A stretch of 64,000 nucleotides of DNA. Source: CAVQBP01 sp963848195 (GTDB lineage: Bacteria > Bacteroidota > Ignavibacteria > Ignavibacteriales > Ignavibacteriaceae). Location: the NCBI GenBank assembly GCA_963848195.1, contig CAWKCY010000007.1:1-64000 (forward strand). Direction: 5' to 3'. The position numbers were made by a program, and so were the translations under genes. Positions 1 to 8,685 of the stretch are shown here, one piece after another (the stretch's first letter is position 1; every line of letters begins with the position of its first letter). Below the pieces are notes generated by a model that saw nothing but the letters and a program-made list of their open reading frames with translations, searched no databases and had not been told where the DNA came from.

Positions 1-244
1 ATTTTTCTCAAAGGCTTTCTTAAATTTTCCTTTCTAACTTTCATCTCTTCAGGATCGGGATGTCAATAACTGAACAAAATAATTTTATTATTGTGTTTTA
101 TACTACAAGAGCCTTAATTCTTTTAAATTTCTTTTGCGAAACTATTGACTCTAAATTTTCTAATGCTAAATTGCATACCAGAAGTTGATAATTAATTTTA
201 TCAGCTTTAAGTTCTAAAATTTATTAAGTTAAGTATTAGAACTT

Positions 245-293
245 GATTGGATGGCAAGTACTTGAGGTAAAACTTAATGAAAACCATCCAATC
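245..293. repeat. 10-bp perfect inverted repeat with a 29-nt loop
   Basis: GATTGGATGG at 245-254 is matched exactly by CCATCCAATC at 284-293. Directly inside the left arm is a perfect 10-bp palindrome, CAAGTACTTG (255-264). The element could form a stem-loop in RNA or be an end or scar of a small mobile element. No poly-T follows, so a rho-independent terminator is unlikely. Confidence 0.6.
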
Positions 294-381
294 GTTATTT
301 TAAAGCCTTTCTATTCGATAATAAATCCCTATTTAGTCATGTCTAGCTTATAAGTCCTTCTAACATCGTTAGGATATTGTA

Positions 382-436
382 AAGCGTATGTTAAGCGTAT
401 CTGGAGCGTATGTGGAGCGTATGTGAAGCGTATGTG
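382..436. repeat. Five-copy 11-bp tandem repeat
   Basis: Five consecutive 11-bp units of the form (A/G)AGCGTATGTG lie head to tail, with two substitutions in the first two units. A sixth partial unit (GAACG) follows. The units are contiguous with no spacers, so this is a minisatellite and not a CRISPR. It lies in non-coding DNA about 220 bp before the HAD gene. Confidence 0.8.
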
Positions 437-656
437 GAACGAACCTGAGGTACATTTGAGACTTTAATGAATAGTAGGTAGAAGGGACTGAACTGAAATA
501 GGATGCCGGGAAATAATTTTTAGGTTTTCAATGAAAATAGATAAGAAAATTCATTTTAAGGGGGATTATTTTTAAGAATTTACTAAATTTGTACAAGAAC
601 GTTCAAAATATAAGAATAGGTGATAAACTGACAATCATTATAATGATTCATTAAAA

Positions 657-1310
657 ATGATAAAAGCAATTTTTTGGGACAATGATGGAATATTGGTAGA
701 TACAGAAGAACTCTATTTTAGTGCGACCAGGCAAATACTTTTAACTGCAGGAGTCAATTTAACCAGGGAGATGTATATTGAGTATTTTCTCATTAAAGGA
801 AATGGGACCTGGCATCTGGTAAAAGACAAAGGCTTTTCTGCAGATTATATTGATAATTTAAGGAATGAGCGAAATAGACTTTATGCAGAGATACTTCAGA
901 AGAAGTGCAAAGTTATCGAAGGTGCAAAAGAGGTTATTGAGAAATTATATGGAAACTATTTAATGGGAATTGTAACAAGTTCTAGAAAGGCACATTTCGA
1001 AATTATTCATCTTTCAACGGACCTTTTGAAATATTTTGATTTTGTATTAACAGGAGATGACTATACAAGTTTCAAACCTAATCCTGATCCATATCTTATG
1101 GCGGTTGAAAAAAGCGGATTTCAAAAGGAAGAATGTCTTGCAATCGAAGATTCTGAAAGAGGATTGAAATCTGCCAAAAGTGCAGGGATCCGCTGCTTTG
1201 TAATTCCGGGAGGTTTGACCCGCGGCGGTGATTTTTCTACGGCAGATAAGGTACTGAAGAATATAAGGGAATTGCCGGAGGAGTTGAAAAGATCAGAATT
1301 GGAACACTAA
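657..1310 (+). CDS. HAD-superfamily phosphatase (subfamily IA, beta-phosphoglucomutase-like)
   Basis: A 217-aa cytoplasmic hydrolase with the complete HAD motif set. Motif I is DNDGILVDTE, with nucleophile D8 and acid/base D10. The motif II Ser/Thr lies in VTSSRK near residue 108, the motif III lysine in FKPNPDPY, and motif IV is IEDSERG. The helical cap between motifs I and II places it in subfamily IA, close to beta-phosphoglucomutases and 2-deoxyglucose-6-phosphate-type phosphatases. Its substrate cannot be told from sequence. It appears to be a single gene, with no close partner upstream and a differently typed small secreted protein about 100 bp downstream. The ATG start fits the family's N terminus exactly. 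Confidence 0.9.
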   Translation: MIKAIFWDNDGILVDTEELYFSATRQILLTAGVNLTREMYIEYFLIKGNGTWHLVKDKGFSADYIDNLRNERNRLYAEILQKKCKVIEGAKEVIEKLYGNYLMGIVTSSRKAHFEIIHLSTDLLKYFDFVLTGDDYTSFKPNPDPYLMAVEKSGFQKEECLAIEDSERGLKSAKSAGIRCFVIPGGLTRGGDFSTADKVLKNIRELPEELKRSELEH

Positions 1311-1415
1311 TAATGAGGAGAAATGTGATTGATGCACGGATACACTGGGGGAGAATGCAGTCATGATTATTTGACAACGAAGGCAAAAAAAGGAAACAAA
1401 AAAGAGGTCAAAATT

Positions 1416-1697
1416 ATGAAGATTATTTTATTTTTTTTCTTGTTTGCTTTTCTTTTGATAGAATTTACAAGCACGAATTCATTTGCTCAAACATTTGAGG
1501 AAAGAGCTAAACATCAAATTGATTCTGTAAATGACGCCCGTGCAAAATTGTCTAAAGACGAACAAAAAATTTCTTCTCCAATTTATAAAATGTTAATCGA
1601 CTATGAACGAACATTAGCAGCAGGTAAAACAAAGACTGAAGCTTTCCAAAAATTTAAAGGATTTTCTTTGATGACTGATAACTCAGAGAGAATTTGA
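1416..1697 (+). CDS. Small exported protein, possibly the 5' remnant of a longer gene
   Basis: The best start is the ATG at 1416, preceded by GAGGTC, although the frame is open back to 1329. It gives a 93-aa protein with a clear signal peptide (MKIILFFFLFAFLL... ending FAQ) and a charged helical mature part. No family is recognised. After the TGA at 1695-1697 the same frame stays open for about 48 more codons, to a TAG near 1842. That stretch has a protein-like composition (for example YKNKIDVIVISNEIENNTF). This suggests a longer gene interrupted by a nonsense codon and truncated where it meets the convergent gene ending at 1800. It could equally be a genuine short secreted protein. Confidence 0.5.
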   Translation: MKIILFFFLFAFLLIEFTSTNSFAQTFEERAKHQIDSVNDARAKLSKDEQKISSPIYKMLIDYERTLAAGKTKTEAFQKFKGFSLMTDNSERI

Positions 1698-1799
1698 TTG
1701 TATAAAAATAAAATCGATGTAATTGTAATAAGCAACGAAATTGAAAATAACACGTTTGAAGTTACCGATGAATGCATAAAAAGCAGGACAGAATGGATG

Positions 1800-3629
1800 C
1801 TATTCCATTTGGTCAAATACCTGATTAGAATAATTATTTAGAATACTTTTGTTTGAGTATATTCCATCAACCAATGAAGTTAAAGTAAAGACACTTTGCA
1901 AAATGATATTGCGGTATTTATTTAATTGGGAGGCATTTTCAATCTTCAAATATTTATGAATCTGCTCAGTGTTATTAAGCTGTTCATTTATACATTTATA
2001 AAATATATTTTTTTCATCGAGAAGAGGATTAAGTCCAAAGAAAAAATTTTTAATATTTCCTCTTAATTTGTAACTAATCTTTGGATAAACATAATAAACA
2101 CCAGCCATAAATAATTTTCCTCTCAAAGAAGTTATCGGAGCTTTGAAATCAGTGTATGGAGTATTTGCAATTTCTGTTGAAAAGCTTTTTAATAATGCTG
2201 TAAAAAGCTTATGCATTTTTTTAATCCTATCGGGGCAATTAAATAGATAAACAACAAAAGGTGTTGAAGTTAAAGGACAATATGTCCAGAAGAATTTTCT
2301 ATGTCTATCTTCTCCTTGAAAAGCAAGCTTATGCGATTTTTCTATTACTCTAAAATGGATATATTTTTGGGATAGATCCTTTTCCGGATAAGAACTTAAT
2401 AAATCATTTAGATCATGCAATATATCTTCTTTTTTCACATTAACGATAGAACAGACTTCATCAATATTTAGTCCCATTGAATGTTCACCGGTGATAAAGT
2501 GAACTAACTCGTTTTGGTTTGAACATTTATTTATGGGGTTATCAATTGTAAGAGTAGCTTTGTCTCCTTTATCTCCCGTAATTAAATTTATATTACTTCC
2601 ATACATTCTATTTACTTCATTATAGAACGGAAGGAGAAAAGCAGTAGCCAGATAATTCATTCCTTCTTTTAAATTTAAAAGGGTATTGATATCATGTCCA
2701 ACAGGCGGAGTAAGTTTGATTAAGTTCCATTCCGCATTTAGAAATGATGAAATTTGTTGAGCAGTCTTAACCTCTTCCTTCTCAATTTCGCTTTTGGAAA
2801 TCATGGTCACTGCTTTGAACTGAATTTTATTTTTTGCCATACAGGCAGCAATTGTTCTTGAATCCATACCGCCGCTTAAAGCTATTAAATTTAAGTTTTT
2901 ATTGTTACAGCGGTCAAAGCAGGATTGTGAAAGTAAATTTGATAAATCAACAATAATCTCTTTGAAATTTTTATTTTTGTGCTCTCTATTCTCGAAATCA
3001 AAGTTATTAATGATTTTAACTGAAACTCCGGAATCATCTGCAGTTATAAGTGTAGCCGGTTTCATTTGTTTAATATTCCGGAATAGGGTTCTTTCTCCGA
3101 GTAAAAAACCGAAAAGCATGAATTCGCCGAAGCCAACATTATCAAAGATTTCAGCGTCTGACGTATTATCTACCAATTCAGTGATAAACCGGAAATACCT
3201 GGAAATTAAAATTTCATTTTTATTTATTTTATAATAGATAGGAATACGGGCTAACAAATCATTAAAGGCAAATAATTTTTTTCTTTTTTTATCATAAACT
3301 GCTATGATAAAATCACCATCTAAACTAAAAAGCCAGTCTTTAAGTAATTGTTCCGAAAATTTATTAAATAGATTTCTTAATTCATTTTCTATAATTGATT
3401 CACTTTTATTATATATTCTGCCTTCTATTGTAAATTGATGTGTTTCATTCTCAAAAGTTTTTACCGGATATTCATTATACTTATTCCAGCCTATAAAAAT
3501 ATTATCCGCTAAGAAATAAGTATTAGAGGAATAAGAATTCAAATAATTTAATGAATTAAGTATTTCATTTATCCGGGCTTTTTTATTTAATAACCCGTCT
3601 TTTGTTTTTATTATACTTATGCCAGCCAT
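1800..3629 (-). CDS. Asparagine-synthetase-like amidotransferase without the Cys2 nucleophile
   Basis: A 609-aa protein with the two-domain layout of the AsnB family. Residues 1-200 form an Ntn-type glutaminase-like fold. Residues about 225-560 form an ATP-pyrophosphatase domain with the PP-loop SGGMDS at 252-257. Active AsnB proteins start MCGI and use Cys2 to hydrolyse glutamine, whereas this one starts MAGI, so glutaminase activity should be absent. Relatives that have lost Cys2, such as beta-lactam synthetase, keep the adenylating domain and use it for other amide-forming reactions. It sits alone on the minus strand beside a polysaccharide locus, where AsnB-like proteins are often found and may amidate sugar acids. 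That role is inference. Confidence 0.8.
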   Translation of the reverse strand: MAGISIIKTKDGLLNKKARINEILNSLNYLNSYSSNTYFLADNIFIGWNKYNEYPVKTFENETHQFTIEGRIYNKSESIIENELRNLFNKFSEQLLKDWLFSLDGDFIIAVYDKKRKKLFAFNDLLARIPIYYKINKNEILISRYFRFITELVDNTSDAEIFDNVGFGEFMLFGFLLGERTLFRNIKQMKPATLITADDSGVSVKIINNFDFENREHKNKNFKEIIVDLSNLLSQSCFDRCNNKNLNLIALSGGMDSRTIAACMAKNKIQFKAVTMISKSEIEKEEVKTAQQISSFLNAEWNLIKLTPPVGHDINTLLNLKEGMNYLATAFLLPFYNEVNRMYGSNINLITGDKGDKATLTIDNPINKCSNQNELVHFITGEHSMGLNIDEVCSIVNVKKEDILHDLNDLLSSYPEKDLSQKYIHFRVIEKSHKLAFQGEDRHRKFFWTYCPLTSTPFVVYLFNCPDRIKKMHKLFTALLKSFSTEIANTPYTDFKAPITSLRGKLFMAGVYYVYPKISYKLRGNIKNFFFGLNPLLDEKNIFYKCINEQLNNTEQIHKYLKIENASQLNKYRNIILQSVFTLTSLVDGIYSNKSILNNYSNQVFDQME

Positions 3630-3915
3630 TAATATATTTACATTAAAATTAATTATAGGATAAAATCTGAAAGATTAAACTAAAGCATTGACCTAATTAT
3701 TCAAAGGGAAAATTATTTTCAATGTAAAACCTCAGTGAAAGATAGGTGCATAGGACAGAAGTCCTGAGCTACGATATAATTCTTAGACAGAACTGAGCCT
3801 GAGATTTTTTACTATTTACTGACATATTGTCTTTCAATTATATTACAAATATAAGTTCATTACATGTTTCTATGAATTTTAATATATTTTCAAGCTGAAG
3901 TTTTGGAAAAACTGA
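3630..3915. other. Divergent intergenic region
   Basis: It separates the minus-strand AsnB-like gene from the plus-strand polysaccharide operon and so probably holds promoters for both. A small hairpin, AGGAC-AGAA-GTCCT, lies at 3752-3765. The rest is AT-rich with no recognisable gene. Confidence 0.4.
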
Positions 3916-5085
3916 TTGGACAATAATAAAATAAAATTGGATTATACTAAAAAAAGTGAAGGAATATTTTCCAGGATTGAAAAAAATCCTATTTGGGGAA
4001 AACTTGTAATCCTTTTTGCAGATTTTATTTTCTCTCTATTGAGAAAAATATCCCGATCTTCAAATTCAAAGAACGGCAATTTAGTTATCATATCTTTTCA
4101 CAGGTTAGGGGATACAGTATTTACAATTCCAGCCATTCGAGAAATTTTTAAACACTATGAAAATTATAATAAAAAAATACTATGTTATCCTGAATCCAAA
4201 GTAATTTATGAACTTGTTTTTCAAGATGAAATATTAACATTAGATAAAAAGATCTTTAAATACGGAAGGATTGCAGTATCCGGTGCAAGAAGATACCTTA
4301 AAAACCTTCAACCGGAAATTATATTTGACTTAACCTGTGCAATTAATTCAGCTTCACTAATTTTTAATTCAAAAGCTTCTCAAATAACCGGGATGAATGA
4401 AAGGATTTTCAAAAATATTTATAGTAATTATACAGAAATCAGAAAAAAACCTCATTTAATTGATTTATATTTAGATGTTGCCCGTTTAGTTATGCATATT
4501 GATAATTCACCTGAAGTTTATGAATTTGAAGAATCTTTTAATCCTCAAAATAAGATCCTGATTCATCCCTTCGCTTTTAGACCTGCAAAAGAATGGAATT
4601 TTAACAAATTTATTAGTCTAGCCTGTCACTTACATCAGAATTTTAATGTTGAGTTAATTGTTCCTAAGGATACTTTAACTGAAGATGCAAAAGAAGAAGT
4701 TACAAAAAATGGAATTCCATATACTATTACAGAAACGATACAAGAATTAATAGAAAAAATCAAAAACTGTTCGTTATTCATTTCAAATGATTCCGGTCCG
4801 TTATATATCGCTGACTTATTAGGTAAAGCGACTTTTACAATATATGGACCTACAAATCCGGATTACTCGCATCCTTTTGGAAGGGCTCATACGTACATTA
4901 GAAAACAAATTAAATGTTCACCTACTGATACTCAATATTGCTATACACTTGGCGGTATTTATTGTCCTTCTTATGACTGCATGAATTTTTTAACAGTTGA
5001 TGAAGTATCAGGTAAGATCGATGAGTTTATAAATAAATTGGGAATCATACCTAAAACAGAAATTGCAAATGCTAAAAATAAATAG
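3916..5085 (+). CDS. Glycosyltransferase family 9 (heptosyltransferase-like)
   Basis: A 389-aa GT-B enzyme. The N-terminal Rossmann half carries the GT9 hallmark ISFHRLGDTVFTIPAIREI near residues 59-77. The C-terminal half has ILIHPFAFRPAKEWN and the nucleotide-sugar-binding ISNDSGPLYIADLLG. Family members add heptose or other sugars to LPS core or surface glycans from ADP-heptose-type donors on the cytoplasmic side of the inner membrane. The frame opens with TTG at 3916, and no in-frame ATG lies before the conserved region, so the start is uncertain. It is the first gene of the polysaccharide operon and overlaps the next gene by 17 bp, which suggests translational coupling. Confidence 0.85.
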   Translation: MDNNKIKLDYTKKSEGIFSRIEKNPIWGKLVILFADFIFSLLRKISRSSNSKNGNLVIISFHRLGDTVFTIPAIREIFKHYENYNKKILCYPESKVIYELVFQDEILTLDKKIFKYGRIAVSGARRYLKNLQPEIIFDLTCAINSASLIFNSKASQITGMNERIFKNIYSNYTEIRKKPHLIDLYLDVARLVMHIDNSPEVYEFEESFNPQNKILIHPFAFRPAKEWNFNKFISLACHLHQNFNVELIVPKDTLTEDAKEEVTKNGIPYTITETIQELIEKIKNCSLFISNDSGPLYIADLLGKATFTIYGPTNPDYSHPFGRAHTYIRKQIKCSPTDTQYCYTLGGIYCPSYDCMNFLTVDEVSGKIDEFINKLGIIPKTEIANAKNK

Positions 5086-6496
5086 GCAGCTAAATACAAT
5101 TACATTAAGCTACACAAAAACTATTGCTATTGCTTTTCTTTTTGCAGTTTTATCATTGGCGCTGTTAAAAATAAGCTGGTATATAATTTTATTTCCTCTA
5201 CTTTTAATCCCCGTTTTATTATATGGTGAACAAATATTAGTTTTTTATTCAATAATTTCATTCCTTGCACTTACCAGTACTATAAGCATTGAATTAAGAA
5301 CTGTTGTCCAAATTGCTGCAATATTATTTTTATTCTATTTGTTTATAAAGGAATATGGATTCAATTTTTCTGAATATCCGAAAATTCCAAAGAAAGTTTC
5401 CTTATTGATACTTCTTTTATATTCGGCAATGATAATCTCAACCATATTTTCTAGTTATGTTTTACTAGGTTTTAAAGAGATTGTCAGGTTAACAATATTT
5501 TTAGCAATTATTTATATTTTTTTTAGTTATTTAAAAAGATCAAATGATATTAACTTATTTTTACTGGCTTTCTTTATAACGGGAATTATTTATTTTGCTA
5601 ATGTATTTTATAATTTCGCTCAAAATAATTTTAGTTTAGTTGAATTAAATATAAATGAATTATTAAAGGTTCAAGGGAATTATATAAATGTTAATAGTAT
5701 AGGCTCTTTTTTTGTAATTATTATATCGTTACTCCTAAGCTATCTTTTTGCCTTCAAAGATAAGAAGAGGAAAATTTTTTTAGGGGTATTTTTATTCATT
5801 TTTTTTCTGGGTCTTGTAATAACAAACTCACGTGCTGCAATTTTATCTACTATAATCAGCTCTATATTATTAATTTATTTTTTTAATAAAAAACTATTTT
5901 ATAGTATAACGGCTGCAGTTATTATTTTAATACCGTTTTTATTTATTCAGCCAATTAGCAGCTATATAGATTTATACTTCAGGTTAGATAAACTAACAAC
6001 AGGGAGAAATTGGATATTGGATACGGTAATTAATATTATAAAGGATAATCCTATATTAGGAGCCGGGCCAGCTGCAACAAAATATGAAATGTATAAGGAG
6101 CTTCCTTTTATGTTAGGTTCTGCTGCTGAACAATATATTTCAGTACATATTAACCAAATTGAGTTTGGACATGCTCATAATTTTTATTTATTCTTTCTGG
6201 CAGACATGGGAATACCAGGACTTATTACTGCATTATTTTTACCGTATGTATTTATAAGCTTGAGTGTTAAAACGATAAGAAAATTTAAAAATATTAATAA
6301 CGAATATTACTGGCTGACTATGGGTATAACTGCTGCCGGTATCGGATTATTTATAAGAGGACTCTTTGAATGGGGAAATCTAATCAGTTATGGAACCCTT
6401 GAATCAGATCTTCCTTTCTGGATAATATTTATTATTTTGATATATCTTTATCAGATTTCAGGAACAGAAATCATTCAAAATAAATCTCTCTCTTAG
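5069..6496 (+). CDS. O-antigen polymerase/ligase-like membrane protein (Wzy/WaaL family)
   Basis: A 475-aa polytopic membrane protein with about 11-12 hydrophobic helices. It shows the Wzy_C signature: NSRAAILS near the middle, then a periplasmic loop with TGRNWILDTVINIIKDNPILGAG and HAHNFYLFFLADMGIPGL. In this family the loop Arg and His residues are involved in transferring undecaprenyl-linked glycan. It would act at the periplasmic face, either polymerising repeat units or ligating them to an acceptor. I chose the ATG at 5069. A TTG two codons earlier (5063) would only add two residues. It overlaps the GT9 gene and is followed after 8 bp by a GT4 gene. Confidence 0.8.
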   Translation: MLKINRQLNTITLSYTKTIAIAFLFAVLSLALLKISWYIILFPLLLIPVLLYGEQILVFYSIISFLALTSTISIELRTVVQIAAILFLFYLFIKEYGFNFSEYPKIPKKVSLLILLLYSAMIISTIFSSYVLLGFKEIVRLTIFLAIIYIFFSYLKRSNDINLFLLAFFITGIIYFANVFYNFAQNNFSLVELNINELLKVQGNYINVNSIGSFFVIIISLLLSYLFAFKDKKRKIFLGVFLFIFFLGLVITNSRAAILSTIISSILLIYFFNKKLFYSITAAVIILIPFLFIQPISSYIDLYFRLDKLTTGRNWILDTVINIIKDNPILGAGPAATKYEMYKELPFMLGSAAEQYISVHINQIEFGHAHNFYLFFLADMGIPGLITALFLPYVFISLSVKTIRKFKNINNEYYWLTMGITAAGIGLFIRGLFEWGNLISYGTLESDLPFWIIFIILIYLYQISGTEIIQNKSLS

Positions 6497-6504
6497 TTTC
6501 TAAG

Positions 6505-7602
6505 ATGAAAATTTTAATTCTCGCAAATCCTCTATCTTCCCATACAATTAAATGGGTTAATTTTTTAAACGCAAGAGGAATTGAAATCTATCTATTTGGT
6601 CTCAACAGTTATAATAAAAATTCATTTAATAAAAATGTAACAATTGAGATATTAGATGTCCCTAAAAAATTACAAAGTAATAAGGATGGTTCATTTTCTA
6701 AAATCATTTATTTAACTGCTATAGGGAAAATAAAAAGATTTATAAAAAAAATTCAACCAGACGTTTTACATGCTCATTATGTATCAAGCTATGGTTTGCT
6801 TGGAGCGCTTGCAAATTTTCACCCTCTAATAGTTTCTGTTTGGGGTACAGATATTTATTACATCCCTGAAAAAAATATTTTCTATCAAAAACTAATAGAG
6901 TTTAGCCTTTCTAAAGCCGATAAAATATTATCAACAAGCCGGGCAATGGCTGTTCAAACCGAAAAATTTACTAATAAAAAAATTGAAGTTATTCCTTTCG
7001 GGATCGATACAGATAAATTTAAACCATTAAAAGCAGAATCTCTTTTCACTACAGAGGATACAGTAATCGGGACAATAAAAACCTTAGAAAAAAAATATGG
7101 AATCGAATATTTAATCAGGGCTTTTAAAATAGTAAAAGATGAATTTCCATCTAAAAAATTAAAGCTTTTAATAGTAGGAAGCGGACCGGAAGAGAATAAC
7201 TTGAAAAGAATTGTTAGAGAATTAGGTCTTGAAAATAATACAGTATTTACAGGTTATATAAATCCGGATGAAATACCCAAATATCATAACATGATTGATA
7301 TTTTTGCTGCTTTATCTGAGAGTGAAAGTTTTGGTGTCTCTGCTCTGGAAGCATCAGCATGTGAGAAACCGATTATAGTTTCAAATGCCGAAGGCTTTAA
7401 AGAAATTGTTAAAGATGAATTGACAGGCTTTATTGTTGATAGAAATAATATTCAACAAGCAGCAGATAAAATAAAAAATTTAATAAAGAATAAAAATTTT
7501 AGAGAAAAGATGGGAAGAGCCGGAAGAGAGCAGGTCTTGAATGTATATAATTGGAATGATAATGTCACTCAAATGATAGAAGTTTATAAACAAATTTTAT
7601 AA
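6505..7602 (+). CDS. Glycosyltransferase family 4
   Basis: A 365-aa GT-B retaining glycosyltransferase. The N-terminal acceptor domain has an HAHY segment (LHAHYVSSYGLLG) and VWGTDIYY. The C-terminal GT4 domain starts with IGTIKTLEKKYG and contains the EX7E donor-site motif (SESFGVSALEASACEKP). It transfers a nucleotide-activated sugar, identity unknown, to the growing lipid-linked glycan at the inner membrane. It is the third gene of the plus-strand run, 8 bp after the Wzy-like gene, and converges on the methyltransferase gene downstream. Confidence 0.88.
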   Translation: MKILILANPLSSHTIKWVNFLNARGIEIYLFGLNSYNKNSFNKNVTIEILDVPKKLQSNKDGSFSKIIYLTAIGKIKRFIKKIQPDVLHAHYVSSYGLLGALANFHPLIVSVWGTDIYYIPEKNIFYQKLIEFSLSKADKILSTSRAMAVQTEKFTNKKIEVIPFGIDTDKFKPLKAESLFTTEDTVIGTIKTLEKKYGIEYLIRAFKIVKDEFPSKKLKLLIVGSGPEENNLKRIVRELGLENNTVFTGYINPDEIPKYHNMIDIFAALSESESFGVSALEASACEKPIIVSNAEGFKEIVKDELTGFIVDRNNIQQAADKIKNLIKNKNFREKMGRAGREQVLNVYNWNDNVTQMIEVYKQIL

Positions 7603-7631
7603 AAAGTATTATGCCCGAACTTTGTTTCGAG

Positions 7632-8543
7632 TTATGATTTTATGAGGTCTTTTTTCGTAATATATGCCTCATAATAAATATCTTTGTTAAATATTTTTCC
7701 TAAAAATTCAACGGGTAATAAAAACAATAAACTAAACCAAAATCCTTTTGTATTTGGATTATAGCTTAAGAAGTCAAATTTTCTTCCAAAATTTCTCATA
7801 AAAAGTATTTTAAGATTTATTTTATTAAAAATATATGTTAAAGATTTTTTATTAAATCCAATGACATGGTAGGGAGAGTAAAATGGTTTAATTTTAACGG
7901 AAACATTTTTTCGCCCGGTTAAAAAGTAAGCAATTTTTCTTATATCGTTAAATAAACTATCTTCATTTGGTACACCCACATATAAAACCCCTCCAGTCTT
8001 CAATATTTTTTTGATCTTTAATAAGTATTCTTTAGGATTTAGAACGTGTTCCAGAACCGAATCCATATAGATAAAATCAAAATGATTTTCAGGGAATTGG
8101 TATTCAATAAAATTAGCTTTAATGAATTTTATGCCTTCTACTCTTGCTGTATCCAATCTATTATCCACTATATCTATACCATAAACATTCCATCCCCTTT
8201 TTAAAGCCTCAATTAGTGCTTTCCCTTCTCCAGAGCCTATATCTAAAAATGAAATATTTTTATCCGGTAAATAATTTAAGACCATATCAAATCTTTGTGA
8301 CAATTCTTTTGCACGCCTGCGAATTAGCCAACTAGTCTGAAATGAAAAATATTCATCGTTATAGAGCTTTGTCCATTGTTCGCTGCTAAATGAAATTTGC
8401 GGAGAAACATAAAAAACTTTACAATTGGTGCACTGTACAATATTATAGTTTTTGGCAATGAATTGTTCAGATATTTTATTAGTCCTTGGTTTACCAATTA
8501 TTTTATAGTTAATCGAATCACATAGAGGGCAACTTGAGTTCAT
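7632..8543 (-). CDS. SAM-dependent methyltransferase with N-terminal zinc ribbon
   Basis: A 303-aa class I methyltransferase. Cysteines in CPLCDS (5, 8) and CTNCK (38, 41) form a likely zinc knuckle at the N terminus. They are followed by the SAM-binding glycine loop FLDIGSGEGKALIEAL and the post-I acidic GID. SVLEHVLNPKEYLLKIKKILKTGG is typical of the Methyltransf_23 group. Zinc-ribbon members include sugar C- and O-methyltransferases, which fits its place inside a glycan locus. It is on the opposite strand from its neighbours, with only 29 bp to the convergent GT4 gene, so it is transcribed alone. The sugar substrate is not predictable. Confidence 0.82.
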   Translation of the reverse strand: MNSSCPLCDSINYKIIGKPRTNKISEQFIAKNYNIVQCTNCKVFYVSPQISFSSEQWTKLYNDEYFSFQTSWLIRRRAKELSQRFDMVLNYLPDKNISFLDIGSGEGKALIEALKRGWNVYGIDIVDNRLDTARVEGIKFIKANFIEYQFPENHFDFIYMDSVLEHVLNPKEYLLKIKKILKTGGVLYVGVPNEDSLFNDIRKIAYFLTGRKNVSVKIKPFYSPYHVIGFNKKSLTYIFNKINLKILFMRNFGRKFDFLSYNPNTKGFWFSLLFLLPVEFLGKIFNKDIYYEAYITKKDLIKS

Positions 8544-8685
8544 AATTTCATTAAATATTTATAAGGCAATAATGAATTAAATATATTATTTTTGACCTTT
8601 TTATAATTATAACTTAAAATTATTGATTAAAAATACCAATGAAATAGTTAATTTTATCAATAATTTAATATCCAATTAGTTTTAT

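Larger units (their letters stand above)
1..656. other. Gene-poor left edge of the window
   Basis: No complete gene is visible. On the minus strand an open frame begins at an ATG at 44-42, preceded by GAAGAG, and runs off the left edge with a basic sequence (MKVRKENLRKPLRK). It is too short to call. The rest is AT-rich and holds a long inverted repeat (245-293) and an 11-bp tandem repeat (382-436), described separately. The last 60 bases before the HAD gene are very AT-rich and probably contain its promoter, but no clear consensus is seen. Confidence 0.5.

Noticed and set aside
382..436. Possible CRISPR-like array
   Set aside because: The units are 11 bp and contiguous without spacers, and no cas genes are present. 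It is a minisatellite.
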